Shown here piece by piece: positions 16,200-24,865 of a DNA stretch of 57,823 nucleotides. Where the stretch lies: assembly GCF_003944755.1 (NCBI RefSeq), contig NZ_RWGU01000036.1:1-57823 (forward strand). The letters are read 5' to 3'. Under the pieces are notes generated by a model. It made no database searches and had not been told where the DNA came from. It was given only the letters and a program-made list of their open reading frames with translations. Origin of the DNA: Rhodovulum robiginosum. GTDB lineage: Bacteria > Pseudomonadota > Alphaproteobacteria > Rhodobacterales > Rhodobacteraceae. Numbering within the stretch: the stretch's first letter is position 1; every line of letters starts with the position of its first letter. A program made the position numbers and the translations under genes.

Positions 16200-17840
16200 A
16201 TGGTCTGGATTTACCTTGTTGTTTTATCGATTGCGATGAGTGCCGCCGCTGCGTCGGCGCAGGGCACCGAGCAGCCTTTCCGGCTGGGCGTGCAGACCCA
16301 TTTCAAACAAGGCTGGGATGTTGGACTGATCGACACCGCCAAGGATCTGGGCGCCTACGCGGTGCGCGACGAAATAGACTGGGATACGGTCGAAACGACA
16401 CGCGGCGAATTCACGTTCGATGTCGCGGACAAATACATGCTTCCCATCATCGACGCGGGGCTCGTTCCTTTCATTGTCGTCAACGAGTCGAACCCGCTCT
16501 ACGACGATAAGAACTCGCCCTATACCGATGAAGGAAGAGAGGGCTTTGCCGCCTATATCAGCGCGATCCTGACACGTTACGGGGCCGACGCGGTGGCGAT
16601 CGAGATCGGCAACGAGGTGAACACCGAAAACTTCACCCGCGGGCCTTTCAGCGAAGACCGCCCCTTCTACTTTGCCAAGCTCGTGGCCGCCGTTGATGAA
16701 AGGCTCGCGCGCGATCATCCGGAGGCGCAGTTTTCCTGCTCGGGTGTCAACACGATCTCTCTGGGATTCCTGCGCGCGTTCTTCGAGCATGGCGGGCTTC
16801 AATCCTGCGACGCCATTTCGGTTCACCCCTACCGGGACAATCCGGACAGCCTGCCGTGGGAGCTACAGCGGCTGCAGGCGCTTATGCGCGAATTCGGCGG
16901 TGAGAAGCCGATCTACGTGACCGAGTTCGGAAACTGGTTCGAGGATCCGACGGATGCGCCGGGCTTCATGGTCAAGATGGTGAGTATCATGGCAGCCGCA
17001 GGCGTTGCCGAGGCCCATTGGTACGCGCTGCTGGATGAGCAGTGGTGGCCGAACATGGGGTTGTACGAACAGGGCGGCGACGTCGAGAAGCCCGCAGCGG
17101 CGGCCTTCCGTCTACTCCAGGACAAGCTCTTGCCGCTCGGCCGTGCCGCTTCGCGCAGCGACAATTCGGCCGTGCGCCTTTTCGAATTCGGAGAGGGCGG
17201 GCGCGGTTTCGTCGCCTGGGCAAGCGATGCTGCGATCGAAGTACAGGGCGACGCCACCTTTCTTGACATGCGGGGCGATGAGATCGCGCCGACAACGCGG
17301 CTGTCGGACGTACCGATCGTCATTCTCGGGGACGGTGTTTCGGTCAGCATAGTTGAAACGCCGGTCGTCGCAGACACCAAGTATCAGTTCAACAGCGCCC
17401 CCTGGACGTATTTCGCCCGGCGTCCGGTGAGGGGACTGACGCCTCTCGAAACCATCGACTGGAACTGGACCTCCTATGTCGGCGCTACGGACCTCAATCC
17501 GCTTCGCATCGGCGACAGGGGGGTCGTGACGGCAAGTTTCAACGACCGGCCATACCATGCCATCGAACGCTTCACGGCCTCCGAACCCGGGACCTACAGG
17601 GTTGAAGGCTGGTGGAAGGCATCGAAAGACAGCGAGCCCTCAAGGCTGATCATCCGCCACAACGGCACGATCTTGCGCGAAGTCGACAGGATTACCGACG
17701 AGGCGTTCATGCTGGGCGATCTGGAACTCGACCTCGCCGAAGGCGACACGCTGGACTTCGAGCTGGGTCCGGCCGAACCCGGCTGGACGACCTCGGCGCG
17801 GCGCAGGATCAGAGTGCTGCACGCGGATGGCGCGCGATAG
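16200..17840 (+). CDS. Secreted clan GH-A-like glycoside hydrolase
   Basis: A 546-residue protein with a clean signal peptide (M-V-W-I-Y-L-V-V-L-S and then A-A-A-A-S-A-Q-G, cleavage after about residue 21). The catalytic part (25-330) looks like a TIM barrel of clan GH-A: E-I-G-N-E (E139, acid/base) and Y-V-T-E-F-G (E242, nucleophile), with H-P-Y-R in between. The C-terminal ~200 residues look like beta-rich carbohydrate-binding domains. It probably trims or cuts the polysaccharide in the periplasm or outside. An upstream in-frame ATG at 16137 would hide the signal peptide, so I prefer 16200. It follows the flippase gene and is likely cotranscribed. Confidence 0.8.
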   Translation: MVWIYLVVLSIAMSAAAASAQGTEQPFRLGVQTHFKQGWDVGLIDTAKDLGAYAVRDEIDWDTVETTRGEFTFDVADKYMLPIIDAGLVPFIVVNESNPLYDDKNSPYTDEGREGFAAYISAILTRYGADAVAIEIGNEVNTENFTRGPFSEDRPFYFAKLVAAVDERLARDHPEAQFSCSGVNTISLGFLRAFFEHGGLQSCDAISVHPYRDNPDSLPWELQRLQALMREFGGEKPIYVTEFGNWFEDPTDAPGFMVKMVSIMAAAGVAEAHWYALLDEQWWPNMGLYEQGGDVEKPAAAAFRLLQDKLLPLGRAASRSDNSAVRLFEFGEGGRGFVAWASDAAIEVQGDATFLDMRGDEIAPTTRLSDVPIVILGDGVSVSIVETPVVADTKYQFNSAPWTYFARRPVRGLTPLETIDWNWTSYVGATDLNPLRIGDRGVVTASFNDRPYHAIERFTASEPGTYRVEGWWKASKDSEPSRLIIRHNGTILREVDRITDEAFMLGDLELDLAEGDTLDFELGPAEPGWTTSARRRIRVLHADGAR

Positions 17841-17914
17841 CCGGCCCCATACTCCTCCGATCGCCAGCGTGCGGAAGCCGCCCTTCGCCGGGCGCTTCCA
17901 ATGACAAGTGAAAA

Positions 17915-19666
17915 TCACCGCAATTGTCCGGCCAAATGATCGGCTAGGCGATGGGCGAAGGCCACGATCATAAGCGTCGAATTGGCATGACCGCTTGTCG
18001 GAAAGACAGACCCGCCGGCAACATAGAGCCCGTCACAGCCGAAGACCCTGCAATTCGCATCGACCACGCCGGTCGTCGGGGTCTCGGACATGCGTGTGGT
18101 TCCCGCCGTATGGGCCATGTCGATGATCGCCGCCGCCGCGCCGTCTTTTTGGGTCACCCATGGTTCGGCCACCGGTTTCGGCAAACCCGCCGCACCCAAG
18201 GACCGCTGCACGATCTCGGTCAAACGGATCAGCGTGCCGGTCTCCATCTCGCCCACCTTCCAGCGCACAGCCGGCAGTCGCATGCCGAAGCGGTCGGTCC
18301 GGTCTGACAGGTAGACGCGGTTGTCGCGGTCGGGCGCCTGTTCACAGATCGCATGGATGGGAAGGCCAACCAGCTTGTGCGGCACGCCGCCGGTCATGTA
18401 CTCCTCAACCGCCAGAGAGGGCCGGAAACGGATGATCTGATCGATCACAAATCGTGAAACGGGCTTGGGGAAATATTTGCTCTGAAAGGCCAGACGCCCC
18501 GCCCCTTTGGCGACAAGGCCCGGAGACTTGACGATCGCCATGACGTCGGAGGCGGGACTGCCGCTCTTGCGTTTCAGCAGCCTCTTGAAGGCGTCCCAGG
18601 GGTCGTCGGGGGCACGTTCACCGGGCATGAAGACAGCGCAGTTGAGCAGCTTTTCGGCCTCCTGCACCTGTTGCGTCGGCGCCAGCCCGCGCATGTACAT
18701 GTTCACGCCGGCTGCGGACTTGACCCCGAAGAAGCCGAACATTTCTGCCATCCGCACCACCGCGTCCGGTTCGAAATGCGCGACGACCGCGCTTGGATGA
18801 TCCATCAGGTAGCGCCCGACATTGCCATGCCGGTTCCCCACCCCATCGGGATGCGCCTCGGAGCGAGAATTCAGCAAAAGGCGCGCATTCTCGATCGCCG
18901 AGGCGGCCAGAACGACGGCCCGCGCCTCGATGATGTGCCGCCGGCCCGACATGTCGCCGGCCGCAACGCCGGTGGCACGACCACCCGAAGGGTCGGTCAG
19001 CACCTCCAGCACCGTTGCGCCGGTCAGCACGCGACAGTTTTCCGGAGGGTTGGCCAGAAACTCGGCGCCCACGCGCATGACGTCCATCGGGTCGATCGTC
19101 GACCTGGCGAACTGCCAGAAGAAAGACCCCATCACCGCGGGATCTGGGCGCGGTTCCGGCGGACGGCGGTGCATGACCTCCCACAAACCGTCGTCGTAGC
19201 AGTTGACCCCAAGGTTCAGCGAAGAGGCCGCCCGATCCAAATGCAACTCGATCTCATCACGACGAACCGGCCAGCCGCTATTTGGCACCCAGGGTCTTGC
19301 AGCGAAATCGATGGTGTCAAAAGCCGCCGACTTGCCCGCCCAAGCCGCGGTTGACCCGCCCAATGCGCGGCAGCGAACACCGAATGCCTGGCGGTCATTG
19401 CTCCAGAGCCGCGCCTGGGGTGCGTGAAACGTTTCTCGCCGGCGCAACTGCTCTGCCGTCCAGGCGTCAGGATCGCCGATGACCGTGTTCAGCTCTTCGG
19501 TCTCCGGCGCTTCCTGCAAGCGACCGCTTTCGAGGACCAACACATCGCGCCGGGTTCCGGCCAGCGCGCGCGCGACGGTCAGCCCGGCCGGCCCGCCACC
19601 GACGACAAGCACATCGCAGCGCAGCGTTCCGGCATCAGCCAGTGCCGCAAGCTCTTCGACGTTCAT
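17915..19666 (-). CDS. GMC-family FAD-dependent oxidoreductase
   Basis: A 583-residue glucose-methanol-choline type flavoprotein. The FAD dinucleotide motif is D-V-L-V-V-G-G-G-P-A-G (18-28). The C-terminal GMC domain has H-T-A-G-T-T-R-M, then D-G-L-Y-V-A-G-G-S-V-F-P-T-S-G and H-A-N-S-T-L. GMC enzymes oxidise alcohol groups, including sugars. The start is ATG at 19666 with GGGAG seven bases upstream; the frame extends to 20023 into the GT25 gene but that part is spurious. It is the last gene of a run DegT, GT25, GMC with gaps of ~60 bp. A role in oxidising a sugar residue or its precursor is inferred from context. Confidence 0.88.
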   Translation of the reverse strand: MNVEELAALADAGTLRCDVLVVGGGPAGLTVARALAGTRRDVLVLESGRLQEAPETEELNTVIGDPDAWTAEQLRRRETFHAPQARLWSNDRQAFGVRCRALGGSTAAWAGKSAAFDTIDFAARPWVPNSGWPVRRDEIELHLDRAASSLNLGVNCYDDGLWEVMHRRPPEPRPDPAVMGSFFWQFARSTIDPMDVMRVGAEFLANPPENCRVLTGATVLEVLTDPSGGRATGVAAGDMSGRRHIIEARAVVLAASAIENARLLLNSRSEAHPDGVGNRHGNVGRYLMDHPSAVVAHFEPDAVVRMAEMFGFFGVKSAAGVNMYMRGLAPTQQVQEAEKLLNCAVFMPGERAPDDPWDAFKRLLKRKSGSPASDVMAIVKSPGLVAKGAGRLAFQSKYFPKPVSRFVIDQIIRFRPSLAVEEYMTGGVPHKLVGLPIHAICEQAPDRDNRVYLSDRTDRFGMRLPAVRWKVGEMETGTLIRLTEIVQRSLGAAGLPKPVAEPWVTQKDGAAAAIIDMAHTAGTTRMSETPTTGVVDANCRVFGCDGLYVAGGSVFPTSGHANSTLMIVAFAHRLADHLAGQLR

Positions 19667-19733
19667 AGCCCAACTCCCGTCAACGGAGGCATACGCCGAA
19701 TGCGCGCCGGGTCTCCCAAAGCTCCGCCACCGG

Positions 19734-20528
19734 TCAACTCTCTTGCAAGTCCGCGTCTTGGATCTGTTTGAATACCATCGACGATTTCCGGAATTCCGCA
19801 TCCGCGTCCAAAAGTCTTCGGTTTTCACGCATTTTCGACAACCTTCTTCGGGCGCGATTGTACAGCCAGGCGCGCTTTTCTCCGCCGCTGAGGCCGCCGG
19901 GCTGGTGCATCGGAATCGAGGTTGACGAAAACCGTTCGATAACCGGAAAGGGGAACACCGCATAGATCGGCAGCCCGGTCTTCCAGAAATGGTCCATCTC
20001 CAGATCGACCGTCGCCTCGACACTTGTCATGCTGGCCACGAGCCGCCGCGCACCTTCCTTCGAGATCACATAGGCTTGCGCCCCTGCGGGGCTCGATTTG
20101 TAGCGTATGATCGACCGATCGTAGAAAAAGCCCAGACGAACCGCGTCTGCGTAATACATCCCGAAAAGACGGATGTAGTGGATCGCCTTCGCCTCGCAAA
20201 GATCGACCACAGCGCGTAGCGGGAAAGAAGCGTCGAAAATCACGTCGTCTTCGAAAACGAGGAGATAATCGGTCTGCCCCTGTTCCAGAAATCGCTGGAT
20301 CACGCTGAAATGGCTGGACCAGACTGCAAGTTCCGGAACCGACAGCGTTCGCCCGAACTTGCGTCGGATATGCGGCTCGTCATAGCTCAGCGCGGGATTG
20401 GCGAGACAGGTCTGGGCATCGAAAAACGACCACGGGATCGTCAGCCCGGAAAATTGGCCAAGTATCATCTGCCTTCGTTCGACGGCCTTTTCCAGGCTGA
20501 TCACGACGATTTCGATGCTGTTCGCCAT
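19734..20528 (-). CDS. GT25-family glycosyltransferase (LPS/EPS type)
   Basis: A 264-residue protein with the GT25 layout: an N-terminal I-E-I-V-V-I-S-L-E-K-A-V-E-R-R (5-19), the E-L-A-V-W-S-S-H region (66-73), and the metal-binding E93-D94-D95 in L-L-V-F-E-D-D-V. Family members add galactose or related sugars to lipopolysaccharide-type acceptors. The length is typical. It lies between the DegT aminotransferase (61-bp gap upstream) and the GMC oxidoreductase (67-bp gap downstream) on the same strand, so the three likely form one transcript dealing with one modified sugar. Confidence 0.88.
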   Translation of the reverse strand: MANSIEIVVISLEKAVERRQMILGQFSGLTIPWSFFDAQTCLANPALSYDEPHIRRKFGRTLSVPELAVWSSHFSVIQRFLEQGQTDYLLVFEDDVIFDASFPLRAVVDLCEAKAIHYIRLFGMYYADAVRLGFFYDRSIIRYKSSPAGAQAYVISKEGARRLVASMTSVEATVDLEMDHFWKTGLPIYAVFPFPVIERFSSTSIPMHQPGGLSGGEKRAWLYNRARRRLSKMRENRRLLDADAEFRKSSMVFKQIQDADLQES

Positions 20529-20589
20529 CGCTGCAACGTCTCGAGTTCAGAATGGCGGCTGGGCGGGCGGCAAAACCGTCCAGCCGGCC

Positions 20590-21765
20590 TTATGCATTCG
20601 CCACGGCCTGTGGCGCGGTCCGGCGATGGGCGGCCTGGCGCAGTACACGCTGCTGTAGCTTCATCACCGGCAGCGGGTATTGCGCCCCCAGCGAGACACG
20701 GCATGTCCGTGCGAGGATGTCCAGCGTGCGCTGGTAATCCTTGGTCTCGTAGGTGATTTCACGGTTGGCCCAGTTGTGCGGGTTCATCTTCGGATGAAAC
20801 GACCTCTTGGTCAGCACGGCTTCCCAATTGGTGAACACATGCCGCTCGGTCTCGAGCAGGCGTTCGGCTCCGCGGGTCTGTCCAAAGGCTTTGGCCTCTT
20901 CGGGGTCATCGAAGATCACACTGAGGCTCACCGCGTTTTCCGGATCGTTGTGCGGCGAGAGGCGGCAGTGGGGCAGGTTGGCAAAGGTTTCGGCCACCAT
21001 CGGGTGACGCGCGCGCAACCGGTTCAACAAAGGTTCGAGTTTTCCGAGCTGCGCATGCAGGACCGCACCGGTCAATTCGGACACGCGAAAATTCATGCCC
21101 GAGAACAGCGGCTCGTTGGTTCGCTCATGTCCGCGCATGAAGCTGCCCGGATCGTGGTACATGCGCGCCCGCACGAAGTAGCGTTCGTCACTGGTCAGGA
21201 CGGCCCCGCCCTCTCCGGACGTGATGTTCTTGAAATGGTTGAAGCTGAACGCGCCCAGATCCCCGATCGCGCCCACGCGCCGCCCCTTGTAGGTTACGCC
21301 GACACCCTGGCAGGCATCCTCGATCACGAGCAGATTGTGCCGGCGCGCGATGTCCATGATCGCGTCCATGTCGCAGACCAGATTCAGCATGTGAACCGGG
21401 ATGATCGCCTTGGTATAAGGCGTGATCTTCCGTTCGATGTCTGCGGGGTCGATCGTGAGGCTTTCGTCGATATTGACCAGGACCGGAACGGCGCCCACGG
21501 CCAGAGGGGCCAGCGCGGTCGCCACCCAGGTATAGGCCGGGACGAGAACCTCGTCGCCCGGCCCCACCCCCGCGGCGGCCAAAGCTGTGACAAGCGCGTT
21601 GGTGCCGCTGTTGACGGTCAGAACGTGCTCAGCGCCCGTCAGGCGCGACAGCCCGTCTTCGAAACGCCTCGTGTAGCCGGGCGCGTTCCCCGCATAGCGA
21701 AGCAACTGGCCGTTGGCCACTGTACGTCCGAGGGCAAAAAACTCACTAAAACCGACTCGCGGCAT
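20590..21765 (-). CDS. DegT/DnrJ/EryC1/StrS-family PLP sugar aminotransferase
   Basis: A 391-residue PLP enzyme. The cofactor lysine is K179 in G-A-F-S-F-N-H-F-K-N; the following S-G-E-G-G-A-V is the usual signature. V-N-S-G-T-N-A (51-57) and V-I-E-D-A-C-Q (147-153) bind the phosphate and pyridine ring. These enzymes make amino sugars from nucleotide-linked keto sugars, or in some members dehydrate them. The start at ATG 21765 has GGAGA about five bases upstream. It heads the DegT, GT25, GMC run, suggesting that the polymer carries an amino sugar. No matching dehydratase or epimerase is in the window, so the keto-sugar precursor must be made elsewhere. Confidence 0.92.
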   Translation of the reverse strand: MPRVGFSEFFALGRTVANGQLLRYAGNAPGYTRRFEDGLSRLTGAEHVLTVNSGTNALVTALAAAGVGPGDEVLVPAYTWVATALAPLAVGAVPVLVNIDESLTIDPADIERKITPYTKAIIPVHMLNLVCDMDAIMDIARRHNLLVIEDACQGVGVTYKGRRVGAIGDLGAFSFNHFKNITSGEGGAVLTSDERYFVRARMYHDPGSFMRGHERTNEPLFSGMNFRVSELTGAVLHAQLGKLEPLLNRLRARHPMVAETFANLPHCRLSPHNDPENAVSLSVIFDDPEEAKAFGQTRGAERLLETERHVFTNWEAVLTKRSFHPKMNPHNWANREITYETKDYQRTLDILARTCRVSLGAQYPLPVMKLQQRVLRQAAHRRTAPQAVANA

Positions 21766-22081
21766 GCTGTCTCCAATGTATGTCGTGAAAACCCGTGTCG
21801 CTTGCCCCCCGAATCGCTGGGGTATTCATAATCCTACCACTGAAGCATAAGTTTGGCCCCTGCCACGGAATTCCGCCACACTTCACCTGCTTGAAGGCCC
21901 CGGAATCTCTGCATCGGCCGCGTTCGCCGGCGCCCCGACACGCCAGCCGCTGACGTGACCCTCCCGAAAACCCCGCCGAAGGCGTAGCGCGGGCGTCGGT
22001 CTCGCCGCTCGTCGGCCTTCCCATCCATCCGAGGGCGCGCAACGACCGTTGTCGCGCGCGAAATGCCTGCCCGCGCAAATT
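21766..22081. other. 316-bp intergenic region upstream of DegT gene
   Basis: No gene visible. It lies between the end of the GINT1-like gene and the start of the DegT gene on the same strand. The A+T-richer patch at 21815-21855 is the likely promoter area for the DegT, GT25, GMC transcript. No inverted repeat with a T tract was seen. Confidence 0.4.
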
Positions 22082-23641
22082 TCACTCTCCACTCCAGTCG
22101 AACACGTACTGGCCCCCGGCGGCACTGAAATGGTGCAAGGCAATGCTGCCCGGTTTGTCTGCCGGGGTGAACTGCCTGAAGATCCGCTCTTCGTAGCCGG
22201 AATGGTCCAACCGCAGGATCTCCATGAGATTCAAGCCGTAGCCATAGACGCCAAAGCTGTTGTTCTGCGATGGCCGGAACAATCGCCCTTGATGGCGAAT
22301 GATGGCGCCGGCGTTGCGCGCCCTGTCCGCACCGAAGACCACCGGGTTGTCCTTATGCGGCGCAATCGATTTCAGGTCGGGGCCGTCCACGGCGAAAAGG
22401 TACAATTCGCTCGAATGATCCTGAAACGCGTAGTGCTCCGAGAGGTTCGTCAGCAACCACCACTGCCCGTCATCGGCACGAAACATGCTGGAATCAGCCA
22501 GGTACTGGCCTTCGAACGCCGTGGCATGCAACGTCCATTTGCTTGGAAAACCTGTCGCTCGCCAGACCTCAAGACGACGCGATTCCTGGGTTTCAGGGAT
22601 CATGTAAATCTCATCCCCGGTACTGAACACACATGGGAAAGACAAATGATAGGGGCATTTCAAGGCCACCTCGGACGGCCCCGCCTCGGCCCCTGAAAGT
22701 CGCGCGGCCTCTATCCAGCCTTGTCCTCCGTCGGCATTGGTGGCCTCGTAGAAAACCCACACGTCATCCTTGTGCTCGAACAGAAACGGATCGGCCATCA
22801 GATGCCGTCTTGCGGGCAGGTCTTCCGCGTTCGCCGGCTCGAAATCGAAGATATCGCCCTCACCGCGCGCGATGCGCCAGAATTGCCGCGCGCGGTTTCG
22901 GCGTTGGCGCAGGCTCTCCGACAGTTTGCGAACGGATTTCCGAAAGAAATCGGCCATATACGCGATTGTCGCGCTCATCCCCGGCGGCTCTGGCGCGGGC
23001 ATCGGCGCTGTGGCTTCCGGTGCAACGGCACGACCTTCGGCAAGCAAGCGGATTTCGTGCATCAGGAAAAGTACTGTCTTTTCAGCCACGAACGCCCCGT
23101 TCAGCACGGCGCCGGGCTTTGGGCTGTACCCCGTCTTGCGGCGCACAACTGGCAGCGGCTGCTTCGCGGTTCTGGCCGTGATCTCCACTTCGGTGCGCGG
23201 CTGCGCTCGCACCTCCGGCGCCGCGGCGAACGAGGTCGGGTCTGACGCCCCGGCATAGGACACCGCCCATTCCCCGTACCGGGCGCGGTCGAGCCCTGCC
23301 CGAGGCAGGCGACCGGCCCCCAACGCGACCGCAAGATCACATTGCCAATCGCCATGCTCCGGCTGAAATCGCGGCAAGCCCTCCAGCAACCGCCGCGCCG
23401 GTTCCGTGTCGTAGGGAAGTATACGGCTGCGAACCAGCAGGCGTTCAAACGACAAGACCGCACGCAGCGCCAGTGGAATTCCGGGCGTCTCTTGCGGACC
23501 GGCGCCGGCAACCCGACCCGCCAGTTCGATCCTGGGATCTGCGCCAAGTCGATCGATCAAAAGCGCCTGGCTGTCAGACAGGTCGTCACCGTCGCAGGTA
23601 ACCAGTACGAGACGCAACGGTCCTTGTGTGTGCTCGTTCAT
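22082..23641 (-). CDS. Protein with C-terminal GINT1-like beta-propeller domain; possible glycosyl/acyl transferase
   Basis: A 519-residue protein in two parts. Residues 275-519 have repeated W-V-F-Y-E, Y-M-I-P-E and W-W-L-L-T-N type strands, resembling the five-bladed propeller of bacterial and plant glucosamine inositolphosphorylceramide transferase-like proteins. Residues 10-200 start with L-V-L-V-T-C-D-G-D-D and may be a formyltransferase-like Rossmann domain, but I am not certain. A Pro/Ala linker at 205-222 separates them. The start is ATG at 23641; a longer frame to 23704 adds non-protein-like residues and the ribosome binding site is weak. It sits among polysaccharide genes and probably modifies or transfers a sugar; the exact reaction is not known. 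Confidence 0.65.
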   Translation of the reverse strand: MNEHTQGPLRLVLVTCDGDDLSDSQALLIDRLGADPRIELAGRVAGAGPQETPGIPLALRAVLSFERLLVRSRILPYDTEPARRLLEGLPRFQPEHGDWQCDLAVALGAGRLPRAGLDRARYGEWAVSYAGASDPTSFAAAPEVRAQPRTEVEITARTAKQPLPVVRRKTGYSPKPGAVLNGAFVAEKTVLFLMHEIRLLAEGRAVAPEATAPMPAPEPPGMSATIAYMADFFRKSVRKLSESLRQRRNRARQFWRIARGEGDIFDFEPANAEDLPARRHLMADPFLFEHKDDVWVFYEATNADGGQGWIEAARLSGAEAGPSEVALKCPYHLSFPCVFSTGDEIYMIPETQESRRLEVWRATGFPSKWTLHATAFEGQYLADSSMFRADDGQWWLLTNLSEHYAFQDHSSELYLFAVDGPDLKSIAPHKDNPVVFGADRARNAGAIIRHQGRLFRPSQNNSFGVYGYGLNLMEILRLDHSGYEERIFRQFTPADKPGSIALHHFSAAGGQYVFDWSGE

Positions 23642-24160
23642 ATCGTCAAACGGGCAAAGCCCACCTCTTGGGATCGGTACGTCGAACGGCGGTGCACCGC
23701 TCAATTCCGGGCCTCATCTGCATGGGCTGGTCCCAGCCATCGACGGCAAGATCCAAAGCGTCACGCTGAAAAAGCCCGGTCCGGTCAACAAAGCCATCCC
23801 TCGCAACCATTTCCCGCCGCCGCGGCATGAAAAGCGACGACTCGGGTCGAGTGTCTTGCGCCGACAACCCCGAAAGAGCAGACACCGAAACCCATTCCGA
23901 CAAGACCTTCAGCACCCGGCAAGACTTCATGAAATGAGGCTAGCATCAACATCCATGTGCCAGCGAGTCAATTGAGGACAAATGAAAAAGCGGCTGCTGG
24001 AGGCTGAGGTCCGCCCTATCAGTTGCATGGAAAGGTCGGCGCCAACGGCAGCGCGGGCGGTGTGGGTCGCAACGCGGATCTCCAGCCCGCAACGGGGCAT
24101 GCACGGGTATTTTCGCGCTTGGGTGGCTTCAAGTGGTGAACACCGGATCGCATCCCAGAT
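23642..24160. other. 519-bp intergenic region with one doubtful 94-codon frame
   Basis: No firm gene. A minus-strand frame at 23646-23930 (94 codons, ATG) ends five bases before the GINT1-like ATG. It opens with a mildly hydrophobic stretch and has no recognised domain or ribosome binding site. It may be a small gene, a decayed remnant or chance. The rest is unremarkable and should contain the GINT1-like promoter and the 3' end of the PPTase transcript. Confidence 0.35.
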
Positions 24161-24853
24161 CTACCCCAAGGGCGCCACCGGCCGCCGGCCTTCGCACCAG
24201 CGGAGCCGCACCGGGCGGCGGTGGTTTTCCACCGCCACCGCACCGAAAAGCCCAGGCCCCAGCGTCAGCGGCAAGAGCGCCCAGTCCTCGGCCGCGCCGC
24301 CGTCTATCCGCCTGACCGCCGCGGTCTCACCCAGGGTCACGTCGAAGCTGTCGAGCGGCATCGACAGCCCCGGCCCGCAGGCCTTGACCACAGCCTCTTT
24401 TCGGGTCCAGCAGCGAAAAAAGCCCGTCGCCCAGTCGCCCGGCGCAAAGCGGGAAAGTTCGGCCCTTTCGTCGGGCGAGAAAAAGCGGTCGGCAACGGCG
24501 GGATCGACCTGTCGGACGGCCTCGATATCGATGCCCAGCGCCACCTGCGCCTGCGTCACCGCAAGCGCGGCCCACCCCCCGGCATGGCTGAGGTTGAAGG
24601 CCGGCCCGGCCTCAAGCCCCGGCTTGCCCTGGGGATTGTAATGAAACCTCAGCGCCTCGGGCGCCCCGCCCACATAGCCCGCCAGGATCTCGCGCATGCG
24701 CCCGCGCGCGGCGCTGAAACGCGATCCGTGGCGCGGATGGACGAAACGGGCCGCGCGGGCCTGTTCCTCGGGCGCCAGACGCTTGGCCAGCCGGGCCGCC
24801 AGATCGGGCGGCGGGTCGAGCGCCCAGAGCCAGAGGTCGATTTCGACGGGCAT
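24161..24853 (-). CDS. Sfp-type 4'-phosphopantetheinyl transferase
   Basis: A 230-residue enzyme that moves the phosphopantetheine arm of CoA onto a serine of carrier proteins. Signature residues are F-N-L-S-H (87-90 area), the Mg-binding G-I-D-I-E (107-111) and F-R-C-W-T-R-K-E-A-V-V-K-A (146-158, with K152, E153 and K157). The length is typical of the Sfp/Gsp group. It starts 12 bases after the GT4 stop and is cotranscribed with it, although its chemistry has no obvious place in polysaccharide assembly. No NRPS or PKS is present in the window. The acyl carrier protein at 56720-56968 is one possible client. Confidence 0.92.
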   Translation of the reverse strand: MPVEIDLWLWALDPPPDLAARLAKRLAPEEQARAARFVHPRHGSRFSAARGRMREILAGYVGGAPEALRFHYNPQGKPGLEAGPAFNLSHAGGWAALAVTQAQVALGIDIEAVRQVDPAVADRFFSPDERAELSRFAPGDWATGFFRCWTRKEAVVKACGPGLSMPLDSFDVTLGETAAVRRIDGGAAEDWALLPLTLGPGLFGAVAVENHRRPVRLRWCEGRRPVAPLG

Positions 24854-24865
24854 TTGGCCCCGGCC

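Noticed and set aside
24161-24853. Marker of an NRPS/PKS cluster
   Set aside because: No adenylation, ketosynthase or condensation domains in the window.
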